From the NCBI GenBank assembly GCA_035771165.1, contig JAWNZC010000311.1, positions 702,001 through 766,000 of the forward strand: a DNA stretch of 64,000 nucleotides. The letters are read 5' to 3'. Of the stretch, positions 33,951 through 44,750 are shown piece by piece. Under the pieces are notes generated by a model. That model made no database searches and was not told the origin of the DNA. It was given only the letters and a program-made list of their open reading frames with translations. Numbering within the stretch: the first letter of the stretch is position 1; each line of letters begins with the position of its first letter. The translations under genes and the position numbers were made by a program. Origin of the DNA: Paragorgia papillata. Taxonomy: Eukaryota > Cnidaria > Anthozoa > Scleralcyonacea > Coralliidae.

Positions 33951-34024
33951 AGACAATATGTTCTTGTCATGGTGTCACACAAGCATGCCTTCATTCACCA
34001 CCATCATTTTGCTTTTTTTCATAG

Positions 34025-34509
34025 GCACCAGAAAATGAGTTATCGGTCATAAGTAGTGAACTGGTAAATGAGCACCCTGGTCTGGCTAGGTTTGGCAAGA
34101 CGAGTAATGTAATTGTGAATGAAGAAAATAAGGAGAATTTTAACATGACCAGTTATATGCCAAACACCTCCCTCACACCTCCAACTTACCACGTCCGCAG
34201 CCCAATTTCTCCATGGTATCAACCAAATAATGTTCTTTCCCCACAAACACAGGATCAATGTAATCTCCCACCATGATACCAGCACATGAGTATGGAAATG
34301 CTGATTATATACATGTACCACAACCTCCCCAATATTTGTGCCAGGAAAAACAAGGTCCATCATTTAACAGCCCTGATCCTGTTGCACCTCCAGTATCTGG
34401 TAAACGTCCAGCTGACAATGATTTAGAAGGGTTGCCACAAAATGTTCCACTGCCTGACCAGTATTCTATCAAGGTAGAAGAAGCCATTGTGAGAAATGAC
34501 ATCTCATCG
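34025..34509 (+). CDS. SAMD3-like gene, upstream Pro-rich exon (frame break)
   Basis: After a CATAG acceptor at 34020-34024 the frame reads APENELSVISSELVNEHPGL and runs to TGA at 34274. The overlapping frame from 34273 continues MIPAHEYGNADYIHVPQPPQ and ends IVRNDISS before donor GTGAGA. A one-base shift between LPP and MIPAH is needed, so this exon is broken or mis-sequenced. The Pro/Gln/Ser-rich low-complexity character fits the linker that precedes the conserved region at 35205-37730 in this family, but the link to the next exon is not phase-proven. Confidence 0.45.
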
Positions 34510-35204
34510 GTGAGATTACCGGTACTGGTACATGTAACATAATAATTTATTTATTAATATTATTTTTATTTAGAGCCATTATTAATTGTTTAGAGAAAAA
34601 CAGTTTGTTGACACTGTATGATAGAAACACTGGCATTTTTGGAAGATCTCTTCCAGGAGAGTATGATGCTGAAATTTCCAACAACTGTCAGTAATCTTAT
34701 TAAGTACAGATTGCTTATGGATTAACATATTATTATGTCATTTTCAAAGGTTTCACATGTTTGTGACAACATAACATTGTTTTGTTGACTTAAATGTCAC
34801 TTTAATGAAAATATTCCATTATATTATGGAAGCAGTCATCTTTAGCATGGGTTGAAATAAGCACTTGCCACATAATATAGGACGGCCATTCTCATTACTC
34901 GTAACTTCATTGTAACAATAAACACATCCAACATAAAAATATGAACAATAAATCATTGGTTAACCTATTCGGCAACCTGAATTTCAATTTGACAACCAGA
35001 TTTTCATCTTTGGTAAGCTGTTGGGTGAGAATAAAAAAGAACATCTTATTTCAACGCCTGTGGCCCTGTTTAGCATTCACAAGTTTTCTGGTTAAAAACT
35101 TCATGTTAAATTTTATTTTTTGATTCAACCAGAAATAATTTTACCATTACAATTATTTTATTGATAATCAAAGACATAGGAAACTTTTTCTATGGCATGT
35201 GTAG

Positions 35205-35295
35205 ACATCCTAGGAAAGTTGATTACATGAAAATGGCGAAGAAAGTATGCGAAAGATTCCCAGAACTGAGAGATATCAATTCTGAAAGATATTGG
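35205..35295 (+). CDS. SAMD3-like gene, exon with HPRKVDYMKMAKKV
   Basis: Reads HPRKVDYMKMAKKVCERFPE and LRDINSERYW before donor GTAAGA. The pattern (Y/H)P-x(4)-Y-x(2)-(V/M)A-x(2)-(V/L)-x(2)-(K/R)(F/Y)P-L-D followed by W is characteristic of the uncharacterised proteins annotated as sterile alpha motif domain-containing 3-like, found in many copies in fishes and cnidarians. It starts after an AG at 35203-35204 and ends in phase 0. Confidence 0.7.
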
Positions 35296-35462
35296 GTAAG
35301 AAGACTTATTTTCTATTTATATTAATTGCCCTTTGTCCTCTCTTTGTTATTTTTTGTTCTAGGAGTCTGATCTTATACTGTATACATGTATATTATTAGA
35401 CATTAAACATTGTAGTTTAATATTATTAATTTCGTTGATGTTGCACCATTGTTTTTCTTTAG

Positions 35463-35774
35463 GAATCTGTTCAACATCAGCTGAGCATGTATTTTAGGAA
35501 CCAGAGAAGATGTTCTGTTCCAAATTCTAAAACGAAGACTGCTGCCAACAAGGCTGAAAAGATGTCTAAAAAGCTCAAGTTTGGAGATGATGCTGTGGGG
35601 AAGAACAGGAATGTGGAATTGTTGAAGAATTCCAAAGAAAAGAATTTCTCCAAGCACACGTATGAAAAGTTAATTGAGGAGACCTTTTCATGCAGAAGAT
35701 CATTGGTAAAGCACGAAGCCAAGTCGACAAGTGATATTTTAACATCATTTCCTTTTTTGAGGAATCCAGAACAT
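35463..35774 (+). CDS. SAMD3-like gene, basic middle exon
   Basis: One hundred and four codons: ESVQHQLSMYFRNQRRCSVP, a Lys-rich stretch, then SCRRSLVKHEAKSTSDILTS and FPFLRNPEH. The RR-x-(W/L)-V then FP-L pattern matches the centre of SAMD3-like proteins. Acceptor CTTTAG ends at 35462; donor GTAAGT follows 35774; phase 0 on both sides, continuous with the exons at 35205 and 36691. Confidence 0.75.
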
Positions 35775-36339
35775 GTAAGTTGAGAAATATATGTGTCAGC
35801 TCCTTGGAATATAATGTGTTACTTTACCAAATTTGAAAGCTTTTTAAACTCCCAATACCGTGAAGATACAGTCTGACATTTCTGGGCAATGATTAAATGT
35901 TTTTCTATACAGCCAAGTAAATATTAAAATGTATATACCTCAGAGGTGGTAAGTGCTTTTTAATATGGCTATGATGTCTGAGATATAATGCTAAAAACAT
36001 TTTACCTCAGTGTCAGTGAATTGTGTAGAATGTACACTGTTGATATTAATTACTGTACCTCCCCACTTTGTGGCCTTGTAACCATTCAGCAACTATTCAC
36101 TAAAACTTTGGTGAATAATTATTTATCCGAGCTTTTAACTTGTAGAACTTGATACTTCATCAGAGCATCTTTAAGTCTACTGGTATCAGTATTGGCTCAT
36201 GTCATATTAAACAATTAACATTCAATTGTTTAACATGGTGTCAGCCAACAGTAGATTTAGATGCCCTGATGGATTGTCTAGTTCTACGAATGCTAACAGT
36301 AGCTAAATACTTATTTTATTTGTTTTCATGGTTGTATAT

Positions 36340-36571
36340 TAGTGCTGGTTCAATACTTAATTTACACTAGATAATTTTCATTTATAAGTTCGCTAGTCGC
36401 AAAACCAACATTGATTCGAGTCGAAGGTATTGAGTATCGACAGTGTCGATAGTTGATATTATCGAAAATGTCGGTAGTTGATATTATCGAAAATGTTTAA
36501 AACTCAAAGTATCGATATCGACACAGCCAAGTACCAAACTTTCGATAATATCGAGTATCGAACCAGCACTA
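36340..36571. mobile_element. hAT-type MITE with 8-bp target duplication TTGTATAT
   Basis: Termini TAGTGCTGGTTC and GAACCAGCACTA are perfect inverted repeats. TTGTATAT lies directly outside each end (36332-36339 and 36572-36579). The interior has many ATCGATA-type motifs in both orientations. The terminal TAG and the 8-bp duplication are hAT features. It sits in an intron of the SAMD3-like gene. Confidence 0.88.
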
Positions 36572-36690
36572 TTGTATATTGTCACTACATGATGTAAAGT
36601 GTGTTTTTTTTTATATACATGTACATGTGAATGAAGTTTCCCTTGATATGGCAAATTAAAATTGACTATTGGTTGGTGTAATGTTTCTAG

Positions 36691-36885
36691 CTGTTGCATG
36701 AGTTGAAAAGAATAATTGGCAAAGAAAAAGCTGAGAAAGCCAAAGAAAATTTGGAAATGGCTTTGAAAGCAGTGGTCACTGGCAGTAAATCTGATCTGTC
36801 TGATCAAGATGTTGTTGCTGGTGTAACAACAATTGAGAAAAGAACAAAAAGGAAGGGGCAGGCCAAGTTCATCACATTCCATGAT
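36691..36885 (+). CDS. SAMD3-like gene, exon LLHELKRIIG
   Basis: Sixty-five codons: LLHELKRIIGKEKAEKAKEN, an SDLSDQDVVAGVTTIEKRTK stretch and ITFHD. Follows RNPEH of the previous exon exactly where the family has a hydrophobic LLHE helix. Acceptor TTTCTAG ends at 36690; donor GTAAGT follows 36885. Confidence 0.75.
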
Positions 36886-37412
36886 GTAAGTATCATTTGT
36901 TGCGAAACGCCCTTAAAATAATTCATTTTAATTCAGGTTTCAATTGGTACTTAAATGCAAGGTTGCCCAAACTTTAGCAACTGTGGTTAGAGTTCTTTAG
37001 AGGATACATGAGTCAGGAAATTTTAGTCCCATTCTAAAGTTACTTCTAAAATGACACAGTAACATTTTTTCTGTGGACTCTGCTTTCTAGTAATTTGAGA
37101 TAATATATTTCAGTTTGTTTGACTCCAGAATAAACAATTGACGTGGATCATCAATTGATTTGCTTTGATATTTACAATCAGCATATGCTTAAGCATTTAT
37201 GACACCAGACTGTTTATTTTTTGTATCGGCCAAAACTGAAAAATCTTACTGAATTAGATAATGTGCCAATTAAAGATTTTACTCTATTATATCATTATTA
37301 GAGCACTTTCATATTTAAGACAATTCTTGAGTCGTTCACCCATAAGTCGACCAAACTTTAACAGAATCAAGTTAATTCTATCTAATAAGTGTTTATTCCT
37401 TACACTTTTTAG

Positions 37413-37730
37413 CTGTCGACTCCACCAGGGAAACTCTTCAAATCAAAGATTGTGGAGTTTCGAATAGTTTGCGTTGGAACGCCAGACGCAACTACCCAGA
37501 TTTTTATATCTGGCGAGGAGGATGCAATTTTCCAGTGTCCGACAAATTCCATTTTGGATTCTTTAATTTATGTTATAGCCTGTTATTATGTGTTTGATGT
37601 ATCGTATCCTGTGTGTTTCCAAGATATTTTGTGTTTCGTGCAAGACCTTGGTTTGTGTTGTTTGGATATTTGTTATCGTGGTAGTAAGTACAATGTCTTA
37701 GTGTCAGAGATCAAAAGAACAATGCAATGA
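37413..37730 (+). CDS. SAMD3-like gene, terminal exon
   Basis: Starts LSTPPGKLFKSKIVEFRIVC and has VGTPDATTQIFISGEEDAIF, SLIYVIACYYVFDVSYP and FQDILCFVQDLGL, ending at TGA 37728-37730. The I-C-G-P--T-Q-FI-GE- and YVF-V-YP---- LFLQ patterns match the conserved C-terminal half of the family. AATAAA lies at 37798-37803. The role of the family is unknown; its high copy number in some genomes suggests amplification with mobile DNA. Confidence 0.78.
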   Translation: MSTPPGKLFKSKIVEFRIVCVGTPDATTQIFISGEEDAIFQCPTNSILDSLIYVIACYYVFDVSYPVCFQDILCFVQDLGLCCLDICYRGSKYNVLVSEIKRTMQ

Positions 37731-37864
37731 CTGTTACTGTGTGTTTGGAGAGTGTTGAACAAGCAGTGTTGAACCTGTATATATGTAACTTACGCAAAAT
37801 AAAGTGTTTTAAATTAACATCGCCTGTTTTTAATATTGATCTTCCGTGATTGTTAACAGAAAAG

Positions 37865-38160
37865 CCGTGCTTTTTTACACAGCATAAGGTGTGTAGAAAC
37901 ACAGCACAACCTGTGTAAAAAAGCATGGCTTCAGGGAAGAAGAAGAAACACGGTGTGTAAAAAAACACACATGCCGTGTTAAAAAACACAGTTGAACAAA
38001 ACACGGCTTAGAGTGTGTCGTTTGGGCGACAAGTCATTTACACGCGTTGTAGCATGTAAATTTACACACGTAATTTCCATCCGTGTAAAAAAACACGGCT
38101 TATAGTGTGCTGTTTGGGCGACAAAAATTGTGTGTTATTTCTACACACTTGTATTTAGAG
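37865..38160. repeat. cluster of short inverted ACACGG/TGTGTAAA motifs
   Basis: At least 14 short arms such as TTTTACACAG, GTGTGTAAA and CGTGTAAAAAAACACGG occur in both orientations within 300 bp; GTTTGGGCGACAA occurs twice. Comparable to the cluster at 28891-29110. Confidence 0.55.
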
Positions 38161-38559
38161 TGCAGATGTTAAAATGATATACCAGTTTATAGATTGTAAA
38201 TATAGTCCCAGATACTTTTACCTTTTCGTTTGCAGAAGTCTCCCCATTCAAAACGTAGAGTAGTTCGATGGCACATGCATGATAAACAATCGCTCACAAA
38301 AAACGAGATTGTATTTATTTTGCTTCAAATTTGGTGTAGGTATACTCCATCGGCATTAGCGAATTCATTTTCTTATTCGAAAATGTCAAACTGAACAATT
38401 TCCCATTACTTTTGGGCCAATGTTTCGTGATTTCATCACTCGTATAAAAATAATTTTAGCGGACGCCATGTTTGGCCTAGTTTCCAGGTTTTGCTAGCGT
38501 GAATATGTCTTGGCTTCTGATTGGTCAGAATCACAGGACGAATTCAACACCTTTTAAGA

Positions 38560-38880
38560 TTGTTAAAGGTTATTTAAAGTAATCTTATTGTAGCATTAAA
38601 CACATTTAATCAGATTTTTTAAAGATGTTAAACTTGACCTAATCCCTATCCGTTTACTGATTAAAAGCTTTACTGGAGGCTTTAATGACGTCGAATTAAA
38701 GTATGGTTAAAGTTGATTAAAGATAATTGAAGACAGACTCCTTATAACCAACATTTACTTTTAACCATTCAAAGGACTTTATTAAGCTTTAATCACCTTT
38801 AATGCTCCAAGTAAATGGTTTTAAGCCCAATTAAAGGTATCTTTAATCGACATTTACTTTTAGCGGTTAGCTAGCAGTTT
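38560..38880. repeat. cluster of TTAAAG/CTTTAA motifs
   Basis: TTAAAG, CTTTAAT and TGATTAAA recur about 15 times in both orientations across 320 bp, a motif-dense region with no termini that I can define. Confidence 0.45.
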
Positions 38881-38989
38881 TTGATTACTTTTATTCGTTT
38901 TATTCTTGTGGTGAAATGTTTAAAACAAACGATATCACAAAGTCACAATATTGCCATGTTGTCAATTGGAAAAACCGGCAATTATTACA

Positions 38990-39800
38990 TTATGCATGCA
39001 CGTGTGTCTGTGACTCGAATCTGGGATACGTTAAAAGATCGATCAACTTTAGAAATTAAAAGTGTTTCAGCTCGTCGATCGTTGTACCTCGCTTTAGTAA
39101 TATCTCATATTGGATATGGAACGCAAGTATGGGCGCCACAAACCATTTTGCTCGCAAAGCGATTGGAGAGAGTACAACGACGAGCAACTAAGTTTATTCT
39201 CAACTTACTGCGCTACCACCTATCCAGAAAGATTAATTGAAATTAACTTGCTTCCAATTTGTTACTGGTATGAATTCTTGGACCTGCGCTCTTACTCAAA
39301 CCTTTCTAAGAGTAGAACAGGTCGGCCGATGATGCGGCGCCCCGCGAGGAGACGCTTCTCACCTCAGCGACGTGACGTCGCCTTTACTTTCATTGCGCAG
39401 ATGGTCCTGCTTTTCAAGGCTGTAAATGGCTTACCTGACATTGCTCCTGAAGTGTTACGAAAGGCCAAATTACATAGTAGATAAACACGGTCTTCTGCTC
39501 TAGCTGATGAAATAGTTTTTCAACAACATTTTTGTCGAACAAGAACTTATCAGACTTCGTTTATTATTAGAGTTACCAGAATTTGGAACATCTTACCCAG
39601 TAACCTTCGAAAAAAATCGATTTCCCTACCTTCCTTTAAAGCTAATTTATGGAAATATTATGCTACTGCTTTATGTAATTGTTACGATCCTGAAAACTCT
39701 CGGACATGGAAAACGGTGTATTTACACTGTAACATACATGTAGCTCGTAGTTTGCATGCTGTTATTATTTGTTGTTTTTAATTATTCTTTGATTACTCGG
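38990..39800 (+). pseudogene. LINE reverse-transcriptase 3' end
   Basis: Reads STLEIKSVSARRSLYLALVI, SHIGYGTQVWAPQT and ERVQRRATKFILNL, then after frame breaks VTRIWNILPSNLRKKSISLP and YYATALCNCYDPENSRTWKT. This is the thumb and C-terminal region of a CR1/L2-like non-LTR retrotransposon. It is followed by an AATAAATTAAATAAATTAAT tail near 39886-39905. An unrelated GRPMMRRPARRRFSPQ frame lies between the two parts. Confidence 0.65.
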
Positions 39801-39905
39801 GTCCACAGTAATTGACGTTTTGCTGTTGTGGACACCCTGCCACGATTTTCTCTTTATATTTTGTAATTTTTTGTTGTGGCGAAGTTAATAAATTAAATAA
39901 ATTAA

Positions 39906-40789
39906 TCTCGTCGTTCGTGGGTGTTGGCATTAAACTAACAAGTTTCATGAATTAAACTAAAATTTATTAGTAAAATAATTAACATATAAATCTAACTAAA
40001 TACTAATAAAAAACTTTTGGCTAGCCAACAGATAAACGTTCCAATGAGGATTCGGTAGAAGTTGTGTTACAGACTATACGGACTTCTTCGAGGTCTGGAT
40101 ACTCAATTCCAGTAAGGTCCCTGTACTGATAACTTCGCCGTTGTAATATTCTGGCTCTTGTCACTGAAGACACTTTTGAGCACTCCTAGTCACTGAAGAC
40201 TTTTTCTCATGTACTTCGACGTTGCAACACTTTGCTTCAATATATGGACCACTCCTTAATTTACCCTGCCGAGTAACAACAATCTCTACGAATATACTTT
40301 TCCTCAGTCGGTGCTCTCACGTGGCTTCCTTTTATCCTCTTGAGGCCGCTCATTTACATATACATATATTTAAATTTGTCCCTAAGGGCTACACCTTCCC
40401 ACCAAAGATCATATTACGTATGTAATAGATCCCTGTAGTACATGAAATTAAATGATTTGGTTTAGCTATCTAACTAGTATTTTACAACTTTTTCTTCTAA
40501 CTATTTGTAACTACCTTTAAATTTATTTTTTTTAAGTTTCTTTCTTTTCCAAATACCGAAAGATAACGAGACAACCTGCACCTGGAAACTGTATGTGAGG
40601 GGGAGCTGCCAAACGAAATTCTCCCTAAAGATGAATGAACTCTGGTGCATTCAAAACCCCTTTTTTATGGCATTCTACTCCGAGCATCCGCATTCACATG
40701 CTTCTCACCACACTTATGTTCTAATTCTATGTCGTACCCCGGCAGGGTTAGACTCCATCGCAATAGTTTCCGATTTTAAGAGATTATGA
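39906..40789. other. intergenic, no recognised feature
   Basis: Sits between the LINE tail and the gypsy remnant and could include part of a decayed LTR, but no terminal repeats were found. Confidence 0.35.
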
Positions 40790-41528
40790 TCCGTTTGAAG
40801 TTTAAACTTCCTCCCAAACAGATAGTACCGAAAGATCTCAACTGCCTAAACTATCGCTAAACATTCTTTTTCAGTTGTGGATAATTTAATTTCTCAAGGG
40901 TGTAATTTCCTGCTCGCAAACACAACAGGGTGTTCCTGGCTTTCACCACCTAACTGACTAAGTATAGCTCCTACGCCACAATCTGAGGCATCTACTTGTA
41001 GAATAAATAGGTCATCCCAATGAGGGGGTCTTAAAACAGGAGGCGATTTTAAGAAGTATTTTAAATCATTACATGCCTTCTCACAATCTTCCGTCCGCCT
41101 TATCTTCCTTCTCCCTTCTTCGTGAGGTTAGTTAGAGGGACGGAAATCTCAGGAAAATTTTTAAAAAATCTACGATAATATTCGACAAGTCATAAAAATA
41201 TACGAACCTGTTTCTTTGTTTCAGGTCTAAGGAATTTATTTATCGTTTGGACTAACGCATCGCGAGGTTTTATAGTATCTCTACCAACTCTGTGACCAAC
41301 AAAATCTAATACTGACTAAGCGATCTTACACTTTGATGGCCTTGCACGCAGTTCCGCTTTGCGTAATCTTTCAAACACTTGTCTAAGATGTAATAAGTGT
41401 TGAGAAAATGTAGTAGGCGTATCTACTTCTACATCGTCAATATAAGCATCCGAAAAAGATTCCAAGCCTTTTAACACAGTATCTCGCATCATTTTTTGAT
41501 TACTTTTATTCATTTTATTCTTGTGCAT
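40790..41528 (-). pseudogene. Ty3/gypsy reverse transcriptase-RNase H remnant
   Basis: On minus, VLKGLESFSDAYIDDVEVD contains the YIDD active-site box, followed by HLRQVFERLRKAELRARPSK and, through several stops and shifts, YYRRFFKNFPEISVPLTNLT and later RNase H-like pieces. Order and motifs are those of gypsy pol. Heavily decayed. Confidence 0.75.
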
Positions 41529-42292
41529 GGTGGAATGTTAAAAACAAACGGTATCACAAAGTCACAATATTGCCATGTTGTCAATTGGACAAACTGGCAA
41601 TAAAATGTTATTATTGTTGGTATCACCATCATAATAATACCACATAATGAGTATTTGTCAAAAAATTACAAATTTTTCCAGTCAACTGGTCAATAGGCAG
41701 GTAGGTACTGTACAGTATAACTTGCCAATTATTAACCATGGTCACCTAATTCATATAACACCATTACATTTAATTTTATATGAGTCAAAATAATATTGTG
41801 CATATTAATAAATTTGTCACTAGTTTGCGTAAATACCAGTATGGGCATTTGCAAGTAATACATGCAACAACAGCAGCAGATAATATTATAGACACAATAA
41901 AGGCAATAATTTATAGGCTAGTGCCATAGGATTAATCAGGAAGTGGAACTGATAATTTTGAGTAATTGAAAATTGTTATCCAAAGTTCTGTCTAAAAATG
42001 TAACAAATGTGAACAGCTGGTCCAAGTATACGGCCGCTGTAATTGTTGTAACTACTTCATGTATGCTCACATTATAAGTATTATAATCTATACATGTAAT
42101 AAAATGTTATTCCTTGTGCACCATCTAAGTTGTATAATGTTATCATGTTTATATATCAGATGTTAAAATAATATACCAGTTCATAGATTGTAAATATAGT
42201 CCCAAAAAATAAAAGTCAACATTCCGGCTTCATATTTATTTGTAATTACTCTTCACCAGCAACAGCTACAGGAACCTCTTCAAATGCAGTAG
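41529..42292. other. intergenic repeats
   Basis: 41498-41600 is a direct repeat of 38880-38980 (shared ACAAAGTCACAATATTGCCA). 42157-42206 repeats 38163-38212 (TATAGATTGTAAATATAGTC with flanks). Confidence 0.5.
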
Positions 42293-42496
42293 CTATACAG
42301 GAGCTTCATTTGGTAAGGTACATGCCCAGTCTGGGCAAGCACTCGGTTTTGGCCGATTAGATGCTTGTCCAACCTTGCGTATAGCCACTCGTCTTTGTAT
42401 CAGGTCAGACAGGGATTCCTTGTGTAAGGCGGTCCAGGGTACCTTTTCTGCTGTCCAAGTAGCTTTTTCCATTTGCTTGAGTCTACGCGCCAGCTT
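42293..42496 (-). CDS. unrecognised minus-strand gene, last exon
   Basis: After acceptor CCATTCCAG (minus) the frame reads KLARRLKQMEKATWTAEKVP, WTALHKESLSDLIQRRVAIR and ends PDWACTLPNEAPV, stop TAG at 42293-42295. Sixty-eight codons in phase 0. It continues the exon at 42685-42786 in frame. I do not recognise the family. Two introns in matching phase argue for a real gene. Confidence 0.6.
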   Translation of the reverse strand, partial: KLARRLKQMEKATWTAEKVPWTALHKESLSDLIQRRVAIRKVGQASNRPKPSACPDWACTLPNEAPV

Positions 42497-42684
42497 CTGG
42501 AATGGAAAATGAGCAACTCAGCATTATTTAAACAAAAACTATATAGAAGTTCTCTAATTTACACTTCTACTTGAAAGTCCTACATCTAGGAGACACAAAA
42601 CACCGGTATATACTGTCCAGTGAAGACAGTATCACAAACACTGTTTGTGATAATTTGCATTGAAAGTACTTCATAATGTCTTAC

Positions 42685-42786
42685 CTTAAAGTAACCCCCC
42701 AGCGTTACCACTAAACTACTGCCAGTTAAATTATCACAAACTCCCTCGAGTGTTTGTACTAAGAATTGTGCTGTGACATAATGCGC
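42685..42786 (-). CDS. unrecognised minus-strand gene, middle exon
   Basis: AHYVTAQFLVQTLEGVCDNL then TGSSLVVTLGGYFK, 34 codons, phase 0 at both ends with donor GTAAGA. The acceptor (GGGAAG) is weak, with the AT microsatellite in the polypyrimidine position, so the 5' boundary is less certain. Confidence 0.55.
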
Positions 42787-42799
42787 CTTCCCTATAATC

Positions 42800-42803
<4 letters not shown>

Positions 42804-42862
<59 letters not shown>
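42804..42862. repeat. AT dinucleotide microsatellite
   Basis: About 29 uninterrupted TA units inside the intron of the minus-strand gene. Confidence 0.95.
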
Positions 42863-42869
<7 letters not shown>

Positions 42870-42887
42870 ATTATAGATTAGATTAAT

Positions 42888-43597
42888 TAGTACGTTCTAA
42901 AAGGGAAGTATCTATTATTCTATTATACTCTATTAGGCTAATTATCTTCTAACACGTTTGGTGCAGATACATGTACGCATAGCGTACCTTTTGTTTAAAC
43001 ATGTAATAACTTACCTTTCCCCTTATAATATAAGGTATGTCTAGTTTTAGAAGTATGTCGCATGCCAAACGAGAGATGTGTGTTCTTAATTGTTTCGATA
43101 TTTTCAGACAATCCTGGACAAAATGGTTGGCACACATTACACGTGCGGATCCCCCTTCCCCCATTTCAATTTTGTTTAGTAACTAATTAAATGATGTACT
43201 AATGGTGTTGTGATGCCCATCGACACTCTATCATCGTAATGGGACCAACATTGAGACGGGGGATGGGGGGAAACAGGGGATAAATTAAAATTTTCCAATA
43301 ATATACGATTTCAACACAACTCCGCAGTGTCGTGCCAACTATTTTTGTCAATGATTGTCTGAATAAAATATAGATCATAAAATCCAAAACGTTTACAACG
43401 AAACATTATTATGAGTTGTTTAGAATTAAGAAAAATGTTCTAAAAACAATTCTCATGGATACTTTAAAGTCATATGCCCACCAATGCAAATGACGTTGTT
43501 ATCTCATCAGAATCATATCAGCATGAACAATAACTTATCAATGTGTAATGCCGTGCGCATACATGCATGCAAGCGATTTTGCTCATCCGTCTTAATT
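42888..43597. repeat. 0.7-kb direct repeat, copy 1
   Basis: Matches 54231-54931 with few differences, from TAGTACGTTCTAAAAGGG to TCTTAATT. Contains the exon at 43015-43145. Confidence 0.85.
43015..43145 (-). CDS. unrecognised minus-strand gene, upstream exon
   Basis: SARVMCANHFVQDCLKISKQ, LRTHISRLACDILLKLDIPY and IIRGK before donor GTAAGT, phase 0, agreeing with the next exon. The 5' boundary is approximate. The second copy at 54231-54931 keeps the frame but has one G fewer before the donor, which would shift the phase. Confidence 0.45.
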
Positions 43598-44489
43598 TTA
43601 CTTTAGAAGCAAGTTATAAAATTAAGAGGAGATTTTTTAGATTATCGAGAAATTTTCGTCAAAAACGCTCAAAACTTTGCAACCAGGCTTTGTCTGTACA
43701 ATTGGGATAAACATCCAGGGTTAAAAACCCCGTTTTCAAGGAGTGGAGATATTTTAGGAAATTCAGAGGAAAATTCCCTTGAAGAAACAAAACAAAATAT
43801 TCAGAAAACAGAGAACTCTGATAGGGTAAGTACTTCTTGTGTGTAATGTAAATATCTAGCGTAAAACGTATTGCCATCGTATTTAAAATTCTACGTATCC
43901 CTACGAAGGCTATAATTTATGAAGCCTGACCATTGTCATACGCTGCCGACATGCAAGCGAACTTGTTAAGTGAAATTGGAAAACATTATCTAGTAGCGAT
44001 ATACGTTGTTTTTAAACATAAAGCAGACTGTTAGGAAATAACAGCGATGACAAAGCTAGATTTTGCATACACGGGAAGACGGCAGGGTGGACTAAGGAGC
44101 GCGCGAAACAACTTAGTACTTGGCAGTTGCTAGATAGTCAAGTAATATTGAAAAACCCAAGAATTTAAATACACTTGCCAAAGTAAAAAATAAGCGTTTG
44201 TTATACACTTAAAAGCTTACACAAGTTCTTTATTTTTTTTGTGTCTAGACAGTTAGCAAGGCCAGTTAAAAAGAAGAAAATGGGCACATTTAATAATTCT
44301 ATAAGAAGAAATATATAAATTTTATATTATTTATAATTATTAGCCTTGTACATGCACTACATCAGTAGTATAAAAATGATTAAAGAAGCATGTTTGAATT
44401 GTATAGAAATAATTTAATAGAAAATCAACAGGCCATGTTTCAAAAGTGTATTGACACACCTTGACTCTTATGCACAAATCAGTGTTAAG

Positions 44490-44750
44490 CCCGAGGGGGG
44501 GAGGCTGGGCAAAGGGGGGGGGGGGATTTGGTAAACGTCAGTATCCCCACCCTACGGCATTTGCTCTTGAATCGTGACCCCAGGGTGGGGGCATTTAAAT
44601 ATTCGAAAGGAAATTTTCAAATGTTCCTAGGCGGAGATGGGCAATTTGCCTACATTTGATCATAATTATCGGCCCCAGGGTTGAGCTTTTGAACACTTAA
44701 TTTAAAAAAATTCAAATCCCCCACCTTTTGCCCGGCCTCCCCCCCCAAAT
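44490..44750. repeat. G-rich/C-rich MITE nested in the second TTAA element
   Basis: CGAGGGGGGGAGGCTGGGCA at the left pairs with TTGCCCGGCCTCCCCCCCC at the right, followed by GGGGGATTTG against CAAATCCCCC. Confidence 0.6.

Noticed and set aside
34574..34684. Possible extra SAMD3-like exon (AIINCLEKNSLLTLYDRN)
   Set aside because: Its acceptor and donor phases match neither the exon before nor the one after; may be real only if the frame is broken.
36149..36370. Plus-strand 73-residue frame between SAMD3-like exons
   Set aside because: It runs into the hAT MITE, and the flanking exons join in phase and sense without it.
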